From contig OX638133.1 in NCBI GenBank assembly GCA_951804985.1, positions 48,958,829 through 49,022,828 on the forward strand: DNA of 64,000 nucleotides. The letters are read 5' to 3'. The position numbers and the translations under genes are program-made. Of the stretch, positions 22,384 through 33,494 are shown one piece after another; the first letter of the stretch is position 1; each line of letters begins with the position of its first letter. The DNA comes from Dryomyza anilis. Taxonomy: Eukaryota > Arthropoda > Insecta > Diptera > Dryomyzidae. The notes under the pieces were generated by a model. It was not told the origin of the DNA and did no database searches. It worked only from the letters and a program-made list of their open reading frames with translations.

Positions 22384-23290
22384 AAATAAACTCGACCAAA
22401 AAAAATCTTTGGAAAATGAGTTAAAGGAACTGAAAATCTTTTTGGAAAATAAGGAAAATATTCTTTTCACATTAAATAAAGAAGTTGCAGAAGAACGTGA
22501 TGAAAAAATGCAATTATTGGTTGAAAAAAGCAAAGTGCTTGAAGATTGGGATAAACATAAGGAAATATGGCGTAGTGAAAATGATAATTTACGTGTGCAG
22601 ATTAATGAAATGATTGAAATGGCGAAGAATGTTGAAGCTAATAATGTAATTCAACGAGAACGACTACTAAGTGAAATAGATACAAATGAAATTCACGAAG
22701 CCTATCAAAGAGCTCTGAAGGATAAAGAAATTATTGAAAACGAAAATATTGCCCTTAAAGAAGAACTGGAACAAATGCAAATGCCTAATATCTTTGAATA
22801 CAATAAGCACAAACGTTCAATGAGCAACTGTTCTAGTCAGAATGAAGATGACATCGGATACTCTTCTGCTAAAAATACTCTAGAAGTTCGACGTAACAGT
22901 GCCATTCAATCTGTACATAACCAAATACAGACAAAAGGTAACAATTTTTAGTATTTAAAACACATGATTTCATGTCTACTATTGCAGAAAATCCGCTTAA
23001 TCTTAAAAGTGATCAAACTAGTTTAATATTAAAATTGCGCAACATACTAGAAGATGAAAAGAAAAAAAATAAATTACTTGGTGATCAACTAGACAAAATA
23101 ACGCATCGCACAAATACCACAGAAGATGCCTTGCGGTAACATTTTGAATTACGTTATTTAAAAGCCAATAATTATGAAATGTGTTTTTTTAGGTTATCAG
23201 AACTAGAAGTTGAAAATGAAAAACTTAGAAATGATTATGAACTTTTACAGGGAAGCATAAAACGTGGTGCAGAAATGCAGGAAATATATG
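22384..23290 (+). CDS. Three internal exons of a host coiled-coil protein gene (partial)
   Basis: Exon a 22384-22937 follows attgcttttag and ends before GTAACA. Exon b 22988-23135 follows tattgcag and ends before GTAACA. Exon c 23193-23290 follows tttttttag and ends before GTAAGT. The joined frame is open throughout with consistent phases. The product is highly charged with heptad-like Leu/Glu/Lys spacing (NELKELKIFLENKEN, LLVEKSKVLEDWDKHKEIW, LRNILEDEKKKNKLLGDQL), typical of a long parallel coiled coil. A Ser-rich linker (KRSMSNCSSQNEDDIGYSS) in exon a could be a regulatory or phosphorylated hinge. I do not recognise the orthologue; scaffold, golgin-like or vesicle-tether proteins are the general class it resembles. 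First and last exons are not visible. The repeats downstream probably fill a large intron. Confidence 0.75.
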
Positions 23291-23411
23291 GTAAGTTTAA
23301 AATATTTAAATATAAAAAAACGTAAGTTATATTTTAGTTATATGCATATTTCAATAGAAGTCGAATACTAATATTCATGGGTATTTAATAAAGATTTTAA
23401 TTTTAATAACA

Positions 23412-24291
23412 ACTATGATAGGGCGTGCCGTACTTTTCTTCGTTTCACGCCCGAATATTTGAGTTCGTACGTGCACATCTCCGTGCGTGCTAGTTGTCGT
23501 CGTGACCGTGCGTGTCAGGCATGCGCCCATTAAAGTTTTTTTTTAAATTTCTACTCCAATTTAAGAAACTTCCAGCATCAAAAATAAAAAAATCGTGGTA
23601 TTTTAAAAAAACGACAAACACACTTTGGACTATCGGTGTCGGTTCCACACATTTTTTAATAACTGTTCCGAATCCGGTTCTTTCCGGTCCCCGACAGGTT
23701 CAGCTTCCGGAGAGGTTCCAATTCAGTGAATAAAACTGCTCCAAAGTTAATTTTTTAATTATTTATAAAAATAAGCCGTTAAAACCAGAACCGAATTAAA
23801 AAAAAAATGTGTGGAACCGGAACCGAAACCCATATATTTTTTTTTGCTTGAAACCAGAATCGGACCAGAACCGCTATTTTTGAATCTTGGAACGAGAACC
23901 GACACCGATATTCCAAGGGTTTTATTACCTCTCTGGGACCGTAAAGAACCGAAATCAGAACCATTTCGATTTTTGTAACCGGAATTGGAACCGTCATTAA
24001 AAATGTGTGGAACCGAAATCGGAACCCATATAACTTTTTGGTTGAAACCGGAATTGGAAACGCTATTTTAAAAATCTTGGAACCGGGACCGATATTCTAA
24101 AGTGTTTTAGTCCTTGTTTATAATATTTTTTTTCTCGTTTTGCCTAGTTTTGATTCCGTGCCTTTTCGTGTTTCCCATGTTTTATCGTGCTTGCCTTTAC
24201 ATTTAATCGTCGGGCTCGTGATCGTGCGTGTCACCTATCGGCGTGCCCGTGCGAGTCCGTGCCATTAAAAAAAGGCACGCGCCCATCTCTG
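23412..24291. mobile_element. Possible degenerate hAT-like element with GC-rich ends
   Basis: The right end cagagatgggcgcgtgcc (reversed; plus 24272-24291) resembles the reverse of the left end gatagggcgtgcc. Both ends carry cgtgc/cacgcacg motifs, and the middle is made of repeated ggaaccggaaccg-like motifs. The target duplication is unclear. The left edge of the 5.2-kb tandem duplication (23813) cuts through it, so the second copy starts in its middle. Confidence 0.35.
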
Positions 24292-24312
24292 ATAGGGATG
24301 CCGAACTAAATT

Positions 24313-24590
24313 TGTATACCCTACACTAAGAGTGAAAGGGTATATTCAATTTGATACGCCGTTTGTAACACTCAGAAGGAAGCATCTCCGGTATGGAAAA
24401 GTATATATATATATTCCTGATCAGCATGACCTCCTGAGTCGGTTTAGCGATGTCCGTCTGTCTGTCTGTTGAAATCTTGATTACAGAAAAACTAGAAGAG
24501 CTAAATAAATGAAACTCCTAATTTAGATTACTTATATATCTACGCTGTCTGTCAGTGGGCATGATCAGTATATTGTGACCCGTTTAAGTT
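24313..24590 (+). repeat. mini-me-like repeat, short copy
   Basis: It runs from tataccctacactaagagtg through the TA core (gtatatatatatattcctga) and GTCY tract (gtccgtctgtctgtctgt) and stops in the region equivalent to the middle of the 45-kb copy. A matching copy lies at 29524-29800 in the second tandem unit. Confidence 0.75.
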
Positions 24591-25121
24591 TCTTGTGATA
24601 TTTTAATATTCATTTATTAACAAATTTTATGCAAATATCATCTATTCGGGATCAATGTCGAAACATAAAAATGTTGATCTTTTTATGCATTTTCAGTAAA
24701 AACATAATAATGTTGAAATTACTCATTTTACAATGATTCCAGGCCCGTGCCAACGGAAGGGGTTTTGTGGGTTCAAACCCTTCTCCCCCCAGGAGCATTA
24801 AAAAAATTATTTAATTAAATTAAAGCATAAAAATGAATATGACTGTAAATTATAATTTTATAATATCACACGCCCAGATCAAAAGTGTTAGATCAATAAA
24901 AACATTTTGATTAAAAATTGATCAAAATGTTTAGATTAAAAAAGAAACAATATTTTCTAAAAGCAAAAAACAATAAATGAAGATCAGAGCATAAAAGTGA
25001 TAATGTTTAATCTCATGTGTCAGCTGACTTTATCTTTACTCATTTTTATTCTAATAAAAATTTATTGATGTTAAAACGTATTGAAGAAATTTAAAAATGC
25101 TGTCCTAATAAAAGGTTGTAT
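24591..25121. other. AT-rich flank, no gene
   Basis: Duplicated at 29801-30317. It carries several short a/ttgatcaaaatgttt motifs; no frame of note. Confidence 0.4.
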
Positions 25122-25125
25122 ATAT

Positions 25126-25646
25126 TGTTACGAAAATAGGTAATTTGCCCCACTGTGCAAGCATTCAACAATAATAAATGAGACGGAAGACAATTCAGCG
25201 CACTAAGCAATGTGTTAGAAAGAGACGGAAGATCATTGAGCGTACCGAGCAATGTGCGAGAAAGAGATGGAAGATCTGCACATTAAAACACATGAGTGCG
25301 AATGAGATGCCAATAGCATGCGTCATTCACGAAACGAGTGGAAGGTTCTCGAAACAAGTCGAAGCTTGTCGAAACGTGTCGAACTGATATAAGGGAGCCG
25401 CATCTGAGGTACAGCACTTCAGTAGTGATTGTCAAGTGGTCGAGTGCAGCTCGTGTGATAAATGTCAAGTTAAATTGTGGACATGCAGCAGTTGTTAGAA
25501 TTTGTTATTAGTAAAGTTGTTTATTAAAGTGAATTAATAAAGTTAATTGTTATAATTTAAACCAAACATAAGAGTGTTTTTATTGTGTACACAATCCAGA
25601 GATACGAACTTGTAGAACAGTTTTCCGTAACGGAATTTTCGTAACA
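25126..25646 (+). repeat. 5' LTR of Gypsy copy 1
   Basis: TG...CA ends. A TATA-like gatataaggg (about 25385-25394) precedes ccgcatctgaggtacagcac. Compared with the 3' LTR it lacks the gcatgcagt just before the TATA box and has an extra ttaaaacaca near 25281. The two LTRs differ at several per cent of positions by eye, so the insertion is not young. Repeated tcgaaac/tcgaa motifs lie at about 25336-25385. Confidence 0.9.
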
Positions 25647-25647
25647 T

Positions 25648-25665
25648 TGGTGTCAGAAGTGGGAT
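25648..25665 (+). other. Primer-binding site, tRNA-Leu type
   Basis: TGGTGTCAGAAGTGGGAT begins one base after the LTR. It is complementary to the 3' end of a tRNA ending ...TTCTGACACCA, which I recall as tRNA-Leu. The same site is at 30844 and, in the internal duplication, at about 31852. Confidence 0.7.
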
Positions 25666-25670
25666 TGTGA

Positions 25671-27281
25671 TACAAAGTAGTTAAATTCGATCAACTTAAA
25701 GTCGACCAGCTAAAGAAGGAGCTGTCGATTCGTAATCTTGCAACTGCTGGTACGAAAGTAGAGCTGCAGAAGCGCCTAATGGAAGAATTAGAGGCCCAAG
25801 GCAATCTTCTCCAGGAGCACTAATTTGAAATTGAAGCTGCAGCATCGTCATTGGAAAATCTGGACACAGAGGAGAAAGTACAGAACCAAGTTTTTGATAT
25901 GAGCCAGTTGAGCAGAGCTATGCAGCAACAGTTTCAGATAATGGTTCAAGAAAATTCCAAACAGCTTCAAGAAAATGCCAACAAAATGGAACAGAAGCTT
26001 CGAGAAAATTCCAATCAACTTAAAACAGAACTTCAAGAAAATTCCAATCAACTTAAAACAGAACTTCTGGAAAATTCTAACCAACATCAAGTAAAAATGG
26101 AGCAACAAATGCAGGAACATTCGAAAAAGCTTCTGGAAGTATCTAATACACTTTATAGCAAAGTTAAAGATCTTGAGGAGCATGTAAGGGATATGGAAGA
26201 TAGCGTTGATGATAAAATTCATGGTATCGACCAGAAGCTCCAGAAAATGCAAAAAGATTTCGAAGTGTTGCAAATAAATAGACCTTCACAACATGTTGTT
26301 AGTGGTACAAGGTTAAAGTCGCCGATATACGATGGAACCACAGCGTTCAACATTTTCAAGCTGCAATTTGAGACCACGGCTGTAAGTAATCGATGGAACA
26401 ATGAGGACAGCATATCCGCACTTATCGTGGCGCTAAAAGGAGGCGCAGCCGATGTATTGCAGACTGTTCCAGAAAGCGATAGAAATAGTTACACAGCGGT
26501 TATGGCTGCACTGCAACGGAAATATGGCAGTGACCACATGATACCGATTTATAGAATACAGCTGAAGTTCCGAAGGCAAAATAATGGCGAATCGTTGCAG
26601 GAATATGCTACGGATGTTGAGAGACTTGCACATTTAGCGTATTCCGATTCAGCGTGTGATTTATTGGAAAAATGCAAGATAAATGCGTTCATTTAAGGCA
26701 TACGTGATCCTGAGACTAAACGGGCAGCAATGACCATGCCGAAGGTGACATTTATGGAAACGGTCACCACAGCGCTTACGCAGGAGATAGCGTCTACATT
26801 GTGCCGACCAGCGATGGAGAAACGTGTACTAGATGAGGAGAGAGAAAATTTATGTCAAGGAGGAAGTAGAGCGTCCAATGCCAGCGTTAAATCCGGACAT
26901 TATGCTGCCAACAGAAAGACCCAATTGAAAGGTAAATGCTACAACTGTGGAAAATGTGGGCATATGGTACGAGACTGTCGTGAAAGACGTAAATGTGTAA
27001 ATCTGCAACCATACCGACCAGAAAAAAGACCTGAGGATGGCCAAAATAACGCCAGGGAACATCATGGCATTTCGGGCACTGTGTCGGCACGAGTGTGTAA
27101 AATGGAATCCAGAAAATGCTCGACGGAAGAAGAAAAGACGAACATAATTCACATTCGTTCGTTAAATGTCATGGCAGTAGATCAATGGACTCTAGAGCAA
27201 ATACGAAATGATCAAGGCATCGCAAAAATTATGAGTTCACGGAACAACAAAAAAGCCATTATGGAAAGAGTTAGCATCTAA
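25671..27281 (+). pseudogene. SAP-Gag region of Gypsy copy 1, interrupted
   Basis: An open stretch from 25671 encodes a SAP-type DNA/RNA-binding motif (FDQLKVDQLKKELSIRNL, TKVELQKRLMEE) and ends at TAA 25821-25823. The same frame resumes with a long coiled coil of repeated QENSNQLKTEL units, a Gag capsid-like region (SPIYDGTTAFNIFKLQFETT) and stops again at TAA 26694-26696, where the second copy stays open. After that come a CCHC zinc knuckle (CYNCGKCGHMVRDC, about 26938-26979) and, from about 27180, sequence that belongs to pol just before integrase (WTLEQIRNDQ). Gag would form the RNA-packaging particle. No good ATG is seen at either start. Confidence 0.85.
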
Positions 27282-27834
27282 CAGTCCAATAAGCAGAGCT
27301 TATTTGGCGCAGTGGCAAAGCCTGAAGCTACAAAATGGTTGTTAGTACCGTGTTTGGGAAACTGAAAATGGCAGATCTGCACGAAATTTAATTGTTGTTC
27401 CCAAATCAAAAATAAAAGAGATAGTACTGAAATGCCATTGTGGATCCAATGGATGTCACTTGAGCATTAATAAAACGGTTGAAGAAGTCAGAAAACGTTT
27501 CTATTGGGTGGGATATCAGAATTCGGTCGCCTATTGGATTCACAGATGTAAGCAATGTGTATCCGCAAAAAGAAAACCCGTCAGAAGTTGCGGTAAGATA
27601 AATCAGCACATTGCGAACGTACTGCAATGGATGGGCAAAAGCCGATTCCAAAAAGTGTTTTGCGTAAGAGAAAAGTGAAGACCGAGACGAGTTGCATCAT
27701 TCCTTAAGGCAGAGGATACAAATTCCAAGTAGTAAGATAAAGTCCAGATACGACTTGAGAGCAAACTCTGAGGGGTTTAAGGAAGGAGATCTGGTTATGC
27801 TTTGTAGCCCGCCACGAAAGGTCGGTGCCGTATA
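27282..27834 (+). pseudogene. Integrase remnants (zinc-binding domain and tail) of copy 1
   Basis: The integrase HHCC zinc-binding region is seen as HLSINKTVEEVRKRFYWVG with CKQC about 27430-27570; the spacing to the Cys pair fits. A later fragment (SRYDLRANSEGFKEGDLVML, about 27740-27800) looks like the C-terminal region of Gypsy integrase. Stops and frame changes separate them, and the DDE catalytic core is missing. Confidence 0.75.
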
Positions 27835-27879
27835 AATAGAGACATCTCTTCGGGACGAACAGATTTAGGTGGAGGGCAG

Positions 27880-28401
27880 TGTTACGAAAAGGGGTAATTT
27901 TACCCACTGTGCAAGCATTCAACAATAATAAATGAGACGCAAGACAATTCAGCGCACTAAGCAATGTGTTAGAAAGAGACGGAAGATCATTCAGCGTTCT
28001 GATTAATGTGCGAAAAGAGATGGAAGATCTGCACATGAGTGCGAATGAGATGCCAATAGCATGCGTCATTCACGAAACGAGTAGAAGGTTCTCGAAACAA
28101 GTCGAAGCTTGTCGAAACGTGTCGAACTGATGCATGCAGTATATAAGGGAGCCGCATCTGAGGTACAGCACTTCAGTAGTGATTGTCAAGTGGTCGAGTG
28201 CAGCTCGTGTGATAAATGTCAAGTTAAATTGTGGACATGCAGCAGTTGTTAGAATTTGTTATTAGTAAAGTTGTTTATTAAAATGAATTAATAAAGTTAA
28301 TTGTTATAATTTAAACCAAACATAAGAGTGTTTTTATTTTGTACACAGTCCAGAGATACGAACTTGTAGAACTGTTTTCAGTAGACGGAATTTTCGTAAC
28401 A
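27880..28401 (+). repeat. 3' LTR of Gypsy copy 1
   Basis: It starts tgttacgaaaaggggtaatt just after the purine-rich tract aggtggagggcag (27867-27879) and ends cgtaaca before ATAT. It keeps the TATA box as cagtatataaggg (about 28138-28150), which is shortened in the 5' LTR. Confidence 0.9.
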
Positions 28402-29523
28402 ATATATTCAAAAATATATACTTCAAAAAAATGTATGGTTTCTTTACAAAAATGTTCATTGTATATCATTTTTTTGTCGAAAAATGTTTTTTTTGTGTTG
28501 AAAAATGTTTGTTTGGAACAATATTTACGTTATTTTTGTCGAAGAAATTTTTTTTTCGAACTACAATTATTATTCCGAACTACAAATTTTTTTTTTAAAC
28601 AATTATTTTTCAACTTTTTATTTTAGCAATTCTTTTACATACATAGTACAAAAATATTTTTGTTTGTAAATTTATTATTATATTTTTTAATAAAAAATAC
28701 ATTTAAAAATATATATATATATAATATCTCTCTTATAACGCAAAACGAAAAAAAAAAAATAAATTCCTCAAAAAAGCGTCAGAAATTCCAACGAATTCCT
28801 CTACGTTTATTTTTACATTTTTTTAATATAATTTTTTATTAATAACATTTTAAAATGAAATAAGACCCTAAATCAATAAGGCCCCAGAATTGGTGTATAT
28901 TTGTGTTATGAAATAAGACCCCGTTTCTTTTTCTTACAAAATGTTGAACTATGTACAACAATTTTATACATAACATCTGAACCCGTTGAACTACTTTTAC
29001 ATCGTTCGATAAAACTCAACTTTGGAACCGGAACCGAAACCCATATATTTTTTTTTGCTTGAAACCGGAATTGGACCAGAACCGCTATTTTTGAATCTTG
29101 GAACGAGAACCGACATCGATATTCCAAGGGTTTTATTACCTCTCTGGGACCGTAAAGAACCGAAATCAGAACCATTTCGATTTTTGTAACCGGAATTGGA
29201 ACTGTCATTAAAAATGTGTGGAACCGAAATCGGAACCCATATAACCTTTTGGTTGAAACCGGAATTGGAAACGCTATTTTAAAAATCTTGGAACCGGGAC
29301 CGATATTCTAAAGTGTTTTAGTCCTTGTTTATAATATTATTTTTCTCGTTTTTCCAAGTTTTGATTCCGTGCCTTTTCGTGTTTCCCATGTTTTATCGTG
29401 ATTGCCTTTACATTTAGTCGTCGGGCTCGTGATCGTGCGTGTCACCTATCGGCGTGCCCGTGCGAGTCCGTGCCATCAAAAACAGGCACGCGCCCATCTC
29501 TGATAGGGATGCCGAACTAAATT

Positions 29524-29800
29524 TGTATACCCTACACTAAGAGTGAAAGGGTATATTCAATTTGATACGCCGTTTGTAACACTCAGAAGGAAGCATCTCC
29601 GGTATGGAAAAGTATATATATATATTCCTGATCAGCATGACCTCCTGAGTCGGTTTAGCGATGTCCGTCTGTCTGTCTGTTGAAATCTTGATTACAGAAA
29701 AACTAGAAGAGCTAAATAAATGAAACTCCTAATTTAGATTACTTATATATCTACGCTGTCTGTCAGTGGGCATGATCAGTTTATTGTGACCCGTTTAAGT
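29524..29800 (+). repeat. mini-me-like repeat, duplicated copy
   Basis: Equivalent to 24313-24590 within tandem unit 2; same start tataccctacactaagagtg, TA core and GTCY tract, nearly identical. Confidence 0.75.
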
Positions 29801-30321
29801 TTCTTGTGATATTTTAATATTCATTTATTAACAAATTTTATGCAAATATCATCTATTCGGGATCAATGTCGAAACATAAAAATGTTGATCTTTTTATGCA
29901 TTTTCAGTAAAAACATAATAATGTTGAAATTACTCATTTTACAATGATTCCAGGCCCGTGCCAACGGAAGGGGTTTTGTGGGTTCAAACCCTTCTCCCCC
30001 CAGGAGCATTAAAAAAATTATTTAATTAAATTAAAGCATAAAAATGAATATGACTGTAAATTATAATTTTATAATATCACACGCCCAGATCAAAAGTGTT
30101 AGATCAATATGTTTGAATTAAAAATAGATCAAAATGTTTAGATTAAAAAAGAAACAATATTTTCTAAAAGCAAAAAACAATAAATGAAGATCATGTTTAA
30201 TGTTTAATCTCATGTGTCAGCTACTTTATCTTTACTCATTTTTATTCTAATAAAAATTTATTGATGTTAAAACGTATTGAAGAAATTTAAAAATGCTGTC
30301 CTAATAAAAGGTTGTATATAT

Positions 30322-30842
30322 TGTTACGAAAATAGGTAATTTGCCCCACTGTGCAAGCATTCAACAATAATAAATGAGACGGAAGACAATTCAGCGCACT
30401 AAGCAATGTGTTAGAAAGAGACGGAAGATCATTGAGCGTACTGAGCAATGTGCGAGAAAGAGATGGAAGATCTGCACATTAAAACACATGAGTGCGAATG
30501 AGATGCCAATAGCATGCGTCATTCACGAAACGAGTGGAAGGTTCTCGAAACAAGTCGAAGCTTGTCGAAACGTGTCGAACTGATATAAAGGAACCCCATC
30601 TGAGGTACAGCACTTCAGTAGTGATTGTCAAGTGGTCGAGTGCAGCTCGTGTGATAAATGTCAAGTTAAATTGTGGACATGCAGCAGTTGTTAGAATTTG
30701 TTATTAGTAAAGTTGTTTATTAAAGTGAATTAATAAAGTTAATTGTTATAATTTAAACCAAACATAAGAGTGTTTTTATTGTGTACACAATCCAGAGATA
30801 CGAACTTGTAGAACAGTTTTCCGTAACGGAATTTTCGTAACA
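30322..30842 (+). repeat. 5' LTR of Gypsy copy 2
   Basis: Nearly identical to 25126-25646. It carries the same extra ttaaaacaca and the same shortened region before the TATA box (here gatataaagg). Confidence 0.9.
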
Positions 30843-30866
30843 TTGGTGTCAGAAGTGGGATTGTGA

Positions 30867-31639
30867 TACAAAGTAGTTAAATTCGATCAACTTAAAGTCG
30901 ACCAGCTAAAGAAGGAGCTGTCGATTCGTAATCTTGCAACTGCTGGTACGAAAGTAGAGCTGCAGAAGCGCCTAATGGAAGAATTAGAGGCCCAAGGCAA
31001 TCTTCTCCAGGAGCACTAATTTGAAATTGAAGCTGCAGCATCGTCATTGGAAAATCTGGACACAGAGGAGAAAGTACAGAACCAAGTTTTTGATATGAGC
31101 CAGTTGAGCGGAGCTATGCAGCAACAGTTTCAGATAATGGCTCAAGAAAATTCCAAACAGCTTCAAGAAAATGCCAACAAAATGGAACAGAAGCTTCAAG
31201 AAAATTCCAATCAACTTAAAACAGAACTTCAAGAAAATTCCAATCAACTTAAAACAGAACTTCTGGAAAATTCTAACCAACATCAAGTAAAAATGGAGCA
31301 ACAAATGCAGGAACACTCGAAAAAGCTTCTGGAAGTATCTAATACACTTTATAGCAAAGTTAAAGATCTCGAGGAGCATGTAAGGGATATGGAAGTTAGC
31401 GTTGATGATAAAATTAATGGTATCGACCAGAAGCTCCAGAAAATGCAAACAGATTTCGAACTGTTGCAAATAAATAGACCTTCACAACATGTTGTTAGTG
31501 GTACAAGGTTAAAGTCGCCGATATACGATGGAACCACAGCGTTCAACATTTTCAAGCTGCAATTTGAGACCACGGCTGTAAGTAATCGATGGAACAATGA
31601 GGACAGTATATCCGCACTTATCGTGGCGCTAAAAGGAGG
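30867..31639 (+). pseudogene. Truncated SAP-Gag duplicate
   Basis: SAP segment, the same in-frame TAA (31017-31019), then coiled coil and start of the capsid-like region, open from the stop until ALIVALKGG. At 31639/31640 it runs straight into LTR sequence (tcgagtgcagctcgtgtg), which brings a stop at 31656-31658. The junction shares only gg between the two parents. Confidence 0.85.
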
Positions 31640-32051
31640 TCGAGTGCAGCTCGTGTGATAAATGTCAAGTTAAATTGTGGACATGCAGCAGTTGTTAGAA
31701 TTTGTTATTAGTAAAGTTGTTTATTAAAGTGAATTAATAAAGTTAATTGTTATAATTTAAACCAAACATAAGAGTGTTTTTATTGTGTACACAATCCAGA
31801 GATACGAACTTGTAGAACAGTTTTCCGTAGACGGAATTTTCGTAACATTGGTGTCAGAAGTGGGATTGTGATACAAAATAGTTAAATTCGATCAACTTAA
31901 AGTCGACCAGCTAAAGAAGGAGCTGTCGATTCGTAATCTTGCAACTGCTGGTACGAAAGTAGAGCTGCAGAAGCGCCTAATGGAAGAATTAGAGGCCCAA
32001 GGCAATCTTCTCCAGGAGCACTAATTTGAAATTGAAGCTGCAGCATCGTCA
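31640..32051 (+). repeat. Second partial LTR end, primer site and SAP segment
   Basis: It repeats 30636-31046: the last 207 bp or so of the LTR, ending cgtaaca, a second tRNA-Leu-type primer site at about 31852, and the SAP segment with its TAA just before the intact gag frame. It is the right half of the 1004-bp internal duplication. Confidence 0.85.
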
Positions 32052-33494
32052 TTGGAAAATCTGGACACAGAGGAGAAAGTACAGAACCAAGTTTTTGATA
32101 TGAGCCAGTTGAGCGGAGCTATGCAGCAACAGTTTCAGATAATGGCTCAAGAAAATTCCAAACAGCTTCAAGAAAATGCCAACAAAATGGAACAGAAGCT
32201 TCAAGAAAATTCCAATCAACTTAAAACAGAACTTCAAGAAAATTCCAATCAACTTAAAACAGAACTTCTGGAAAATTCTAACCAACATCAAGTAAAAATG
32301 GAGCAACAAATGCAGGAACACTCGAAAAAGCTTCTGGAAGTATCTAATACACTTTATAGCAAAGTTAAAGATCTTGAGGAGCATGTAAGGGATATGGAAG
32401 TTAGCGTTGATGATAAAATTAATGGTATCGACCAGAAGCTCCAGAAAATGCAAACAGATTTCGAAGTGTTGCAAATAAATAGACCTTCACAACATGTTGT
32501 TAGTGGTACAAGGTTAAAGTCGCCGATATACGATGGAACCACAGCGTTCAACATTTTCAAGCTGCAATTTGAGACCACGGCTGTAAGTAATCGATGGAAC
32601 AATGAGGACAGTATATCCGCACTTATCGTGGCGCTAAAAGGAGGCGCAGCCGAAGTATTGCAGACTGTTCCAGAAAGCGATAGAAATAGTTACACAGCGG
32701 TTATGGCTGCACTGCAACGGAAATATGGTAGTGACCACATGATACCGATTTATAGAATACAGCTGAAATTCCGAAGGCAAAATAATGGCGAATCGTTGCA
32801 GGAATATGCTACGGATGTTGAGATACTTGCACATTTAGCGTATTCCGATTCAGCGTGTGATTTATTGGAAAAATGCAAGATAAATGCGTTCGTTGATGGC
32901 ATACGTGATCCTGAGACTAAACGGGCAGCAATGACCATGCCGAAGGTGACATTTATGGAAACGGTCACCACAGTGCTTACGCAGGAGATAGCGTCTACAT
33001 TGTGCCGACCAGCGATGGAGAAACGTGTACTAGATGAGGAGAGAGAAAATTTATGTCAAGGCGGAAGTAGAGCGTCCAATGCCAGCGTTAAATCCGGACA
33101 TTATGCTGCCAACAGAAAGACCCAATTGAAAGGTAAATGCTACAACTGTGGAAAATATGGGCATATGGTACGAGACTGTCGTGAAAGACGTAAATGTGTA
33201 AATCTGCAACCATACCGACCAGAAAAAAGACCTGCGGATGGCCAAAATAACGCCAGGGAACATCATGGCAATTCGGGCACTGTGTCGGCACGAGTGTGTA
33301 AAATGGAATCCAGAGAATGCTCGACGGAAGAAGAAAAGACGAACATAATTCACATTCGTTCGTTAAATGTCATGGCAGAAGATCAATGGACTCTAGAGCA
33401 AATACGAAATGATCAAAAGAAGGACCCCGGCATCGCAAAAATTAGGAGTTCACGGAACAACAAAAAAGCCATTATGGAAAGAGTTAGCATCTAA
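32052..33494 (+). CDS. Gag polyprotein fused to a short pol remnant, open frame
   Basis: This is the longest intact Gag frame here (about 480 codons counted from a TTG; the frame is open from just after the TAA that ends the SAP segment). Residues about 10-130 are a Gln/Asn-rich coiled coil built from repeated ENSNQLKTEL-like units. About 150-290 resemble the Gypsy Gag capsid region (SPIYDGTTAFNIF, RIQLKFRRQNNGESLQEYA). A single CCHC zinc knuckle (CYNCGKYGHMVRDC) is at about 362-375. From about 440 the frame reads pol sequence normally found upstream of integrase (WTLEQIRNDQKKDPGIAKI), so a deletion joined gag to pol in frame and removed the enzymes. The product could in principle assemble particles; whether it is translated without an ATG is unknown. 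Confidence 0.8.
   Translation: MENLDTEEKVQNQVFDMSQLSGAMQQQFQIMAQENSKQLQENANKMEQKLQENSNQLKTELQENSNQLKTELLENSNQHQVKMEQQMQEHSKKLLEVSNTLYSKVKDLEEHVRDMEVSVDDKINGIDQKLQKMQTDFEVLQINRPSQHVVSGTRLKSPIYDGTTAFNIFKLQFETTAVSNRWNNEDSISALIVALKGGAAEVLQTVPESDRNSYTAVMAALQRKYGSDHMIPIYRIQLKFRRQNNGESLQEYATDVEILAHLAYSDSACDLLEKCKINAFVDGIRDPETKRAAMTMPKVTFMETVTTVLTQEIASTLCRPAMEKRVLDEERENLCQGGSRASNASVKSGHYAANRKTQLKGKCYNCGKYGHMVRDCRERRKCVNLQPYRPEKRPADGQNNAREHHGNSGTVSARVCKMESRECSTEEEKTNIIHIRSLNVMAEDQWTLEQIRNDQKKDPGIAKIRSSRNNKKAIMERVSI

Larger units (their letters stand above)
25126..28401 (+). mobile_element. Ty3/Gypsy retrotransposon, gag-retaining deletion derivative (copy 1)
   Basis: LTRs of about 521 bp (25126-25646, 27880-28401) start tgttacg and end cgtaaca. 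ATAT flanks both ends (25122-25125, 28402-28405). The internal region has a tRNA-Leu-type primer site, a SAP-gag region, a zinc knuckle, a fragment of pol around the integrase zinc-binding domain, integrase tail residues and a purine-rich tract before the 3' LTR. Protease, RT, RNase H and the integrase catalytic core are absent, so it could move only with help from a complete relative. Confidence 0.9.
23813..29023. repeat. Tandem segmental duplication, unit 1 (5.2 kb)
   Basis: This unit, from tggaaccggaaccgaaaccc to gataaaactcaacttt, is followed at 29024 by the start of a second, closely matching unit. The junction aactttggaaccgg joins the sequence seen at the far right end (aacttttggctg, 35260) to that at the far left (gtgtggaaccgg, 23810), with at most a base or so of overlap. 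It contains a mini-me-like repeat, a Gypsy element and AT-rich flanks. The flank 28406-29023 holds no gene. Confidence 0.9.

Noticed and set aside
25848..26273. Minus-strand open frames of about 141 codons opposite gag (also at 31044 and 32049)
   Set aside because: They are antisense shadows of the repetitive coiled-coil codons, and repeat wherever gag is duplicated.
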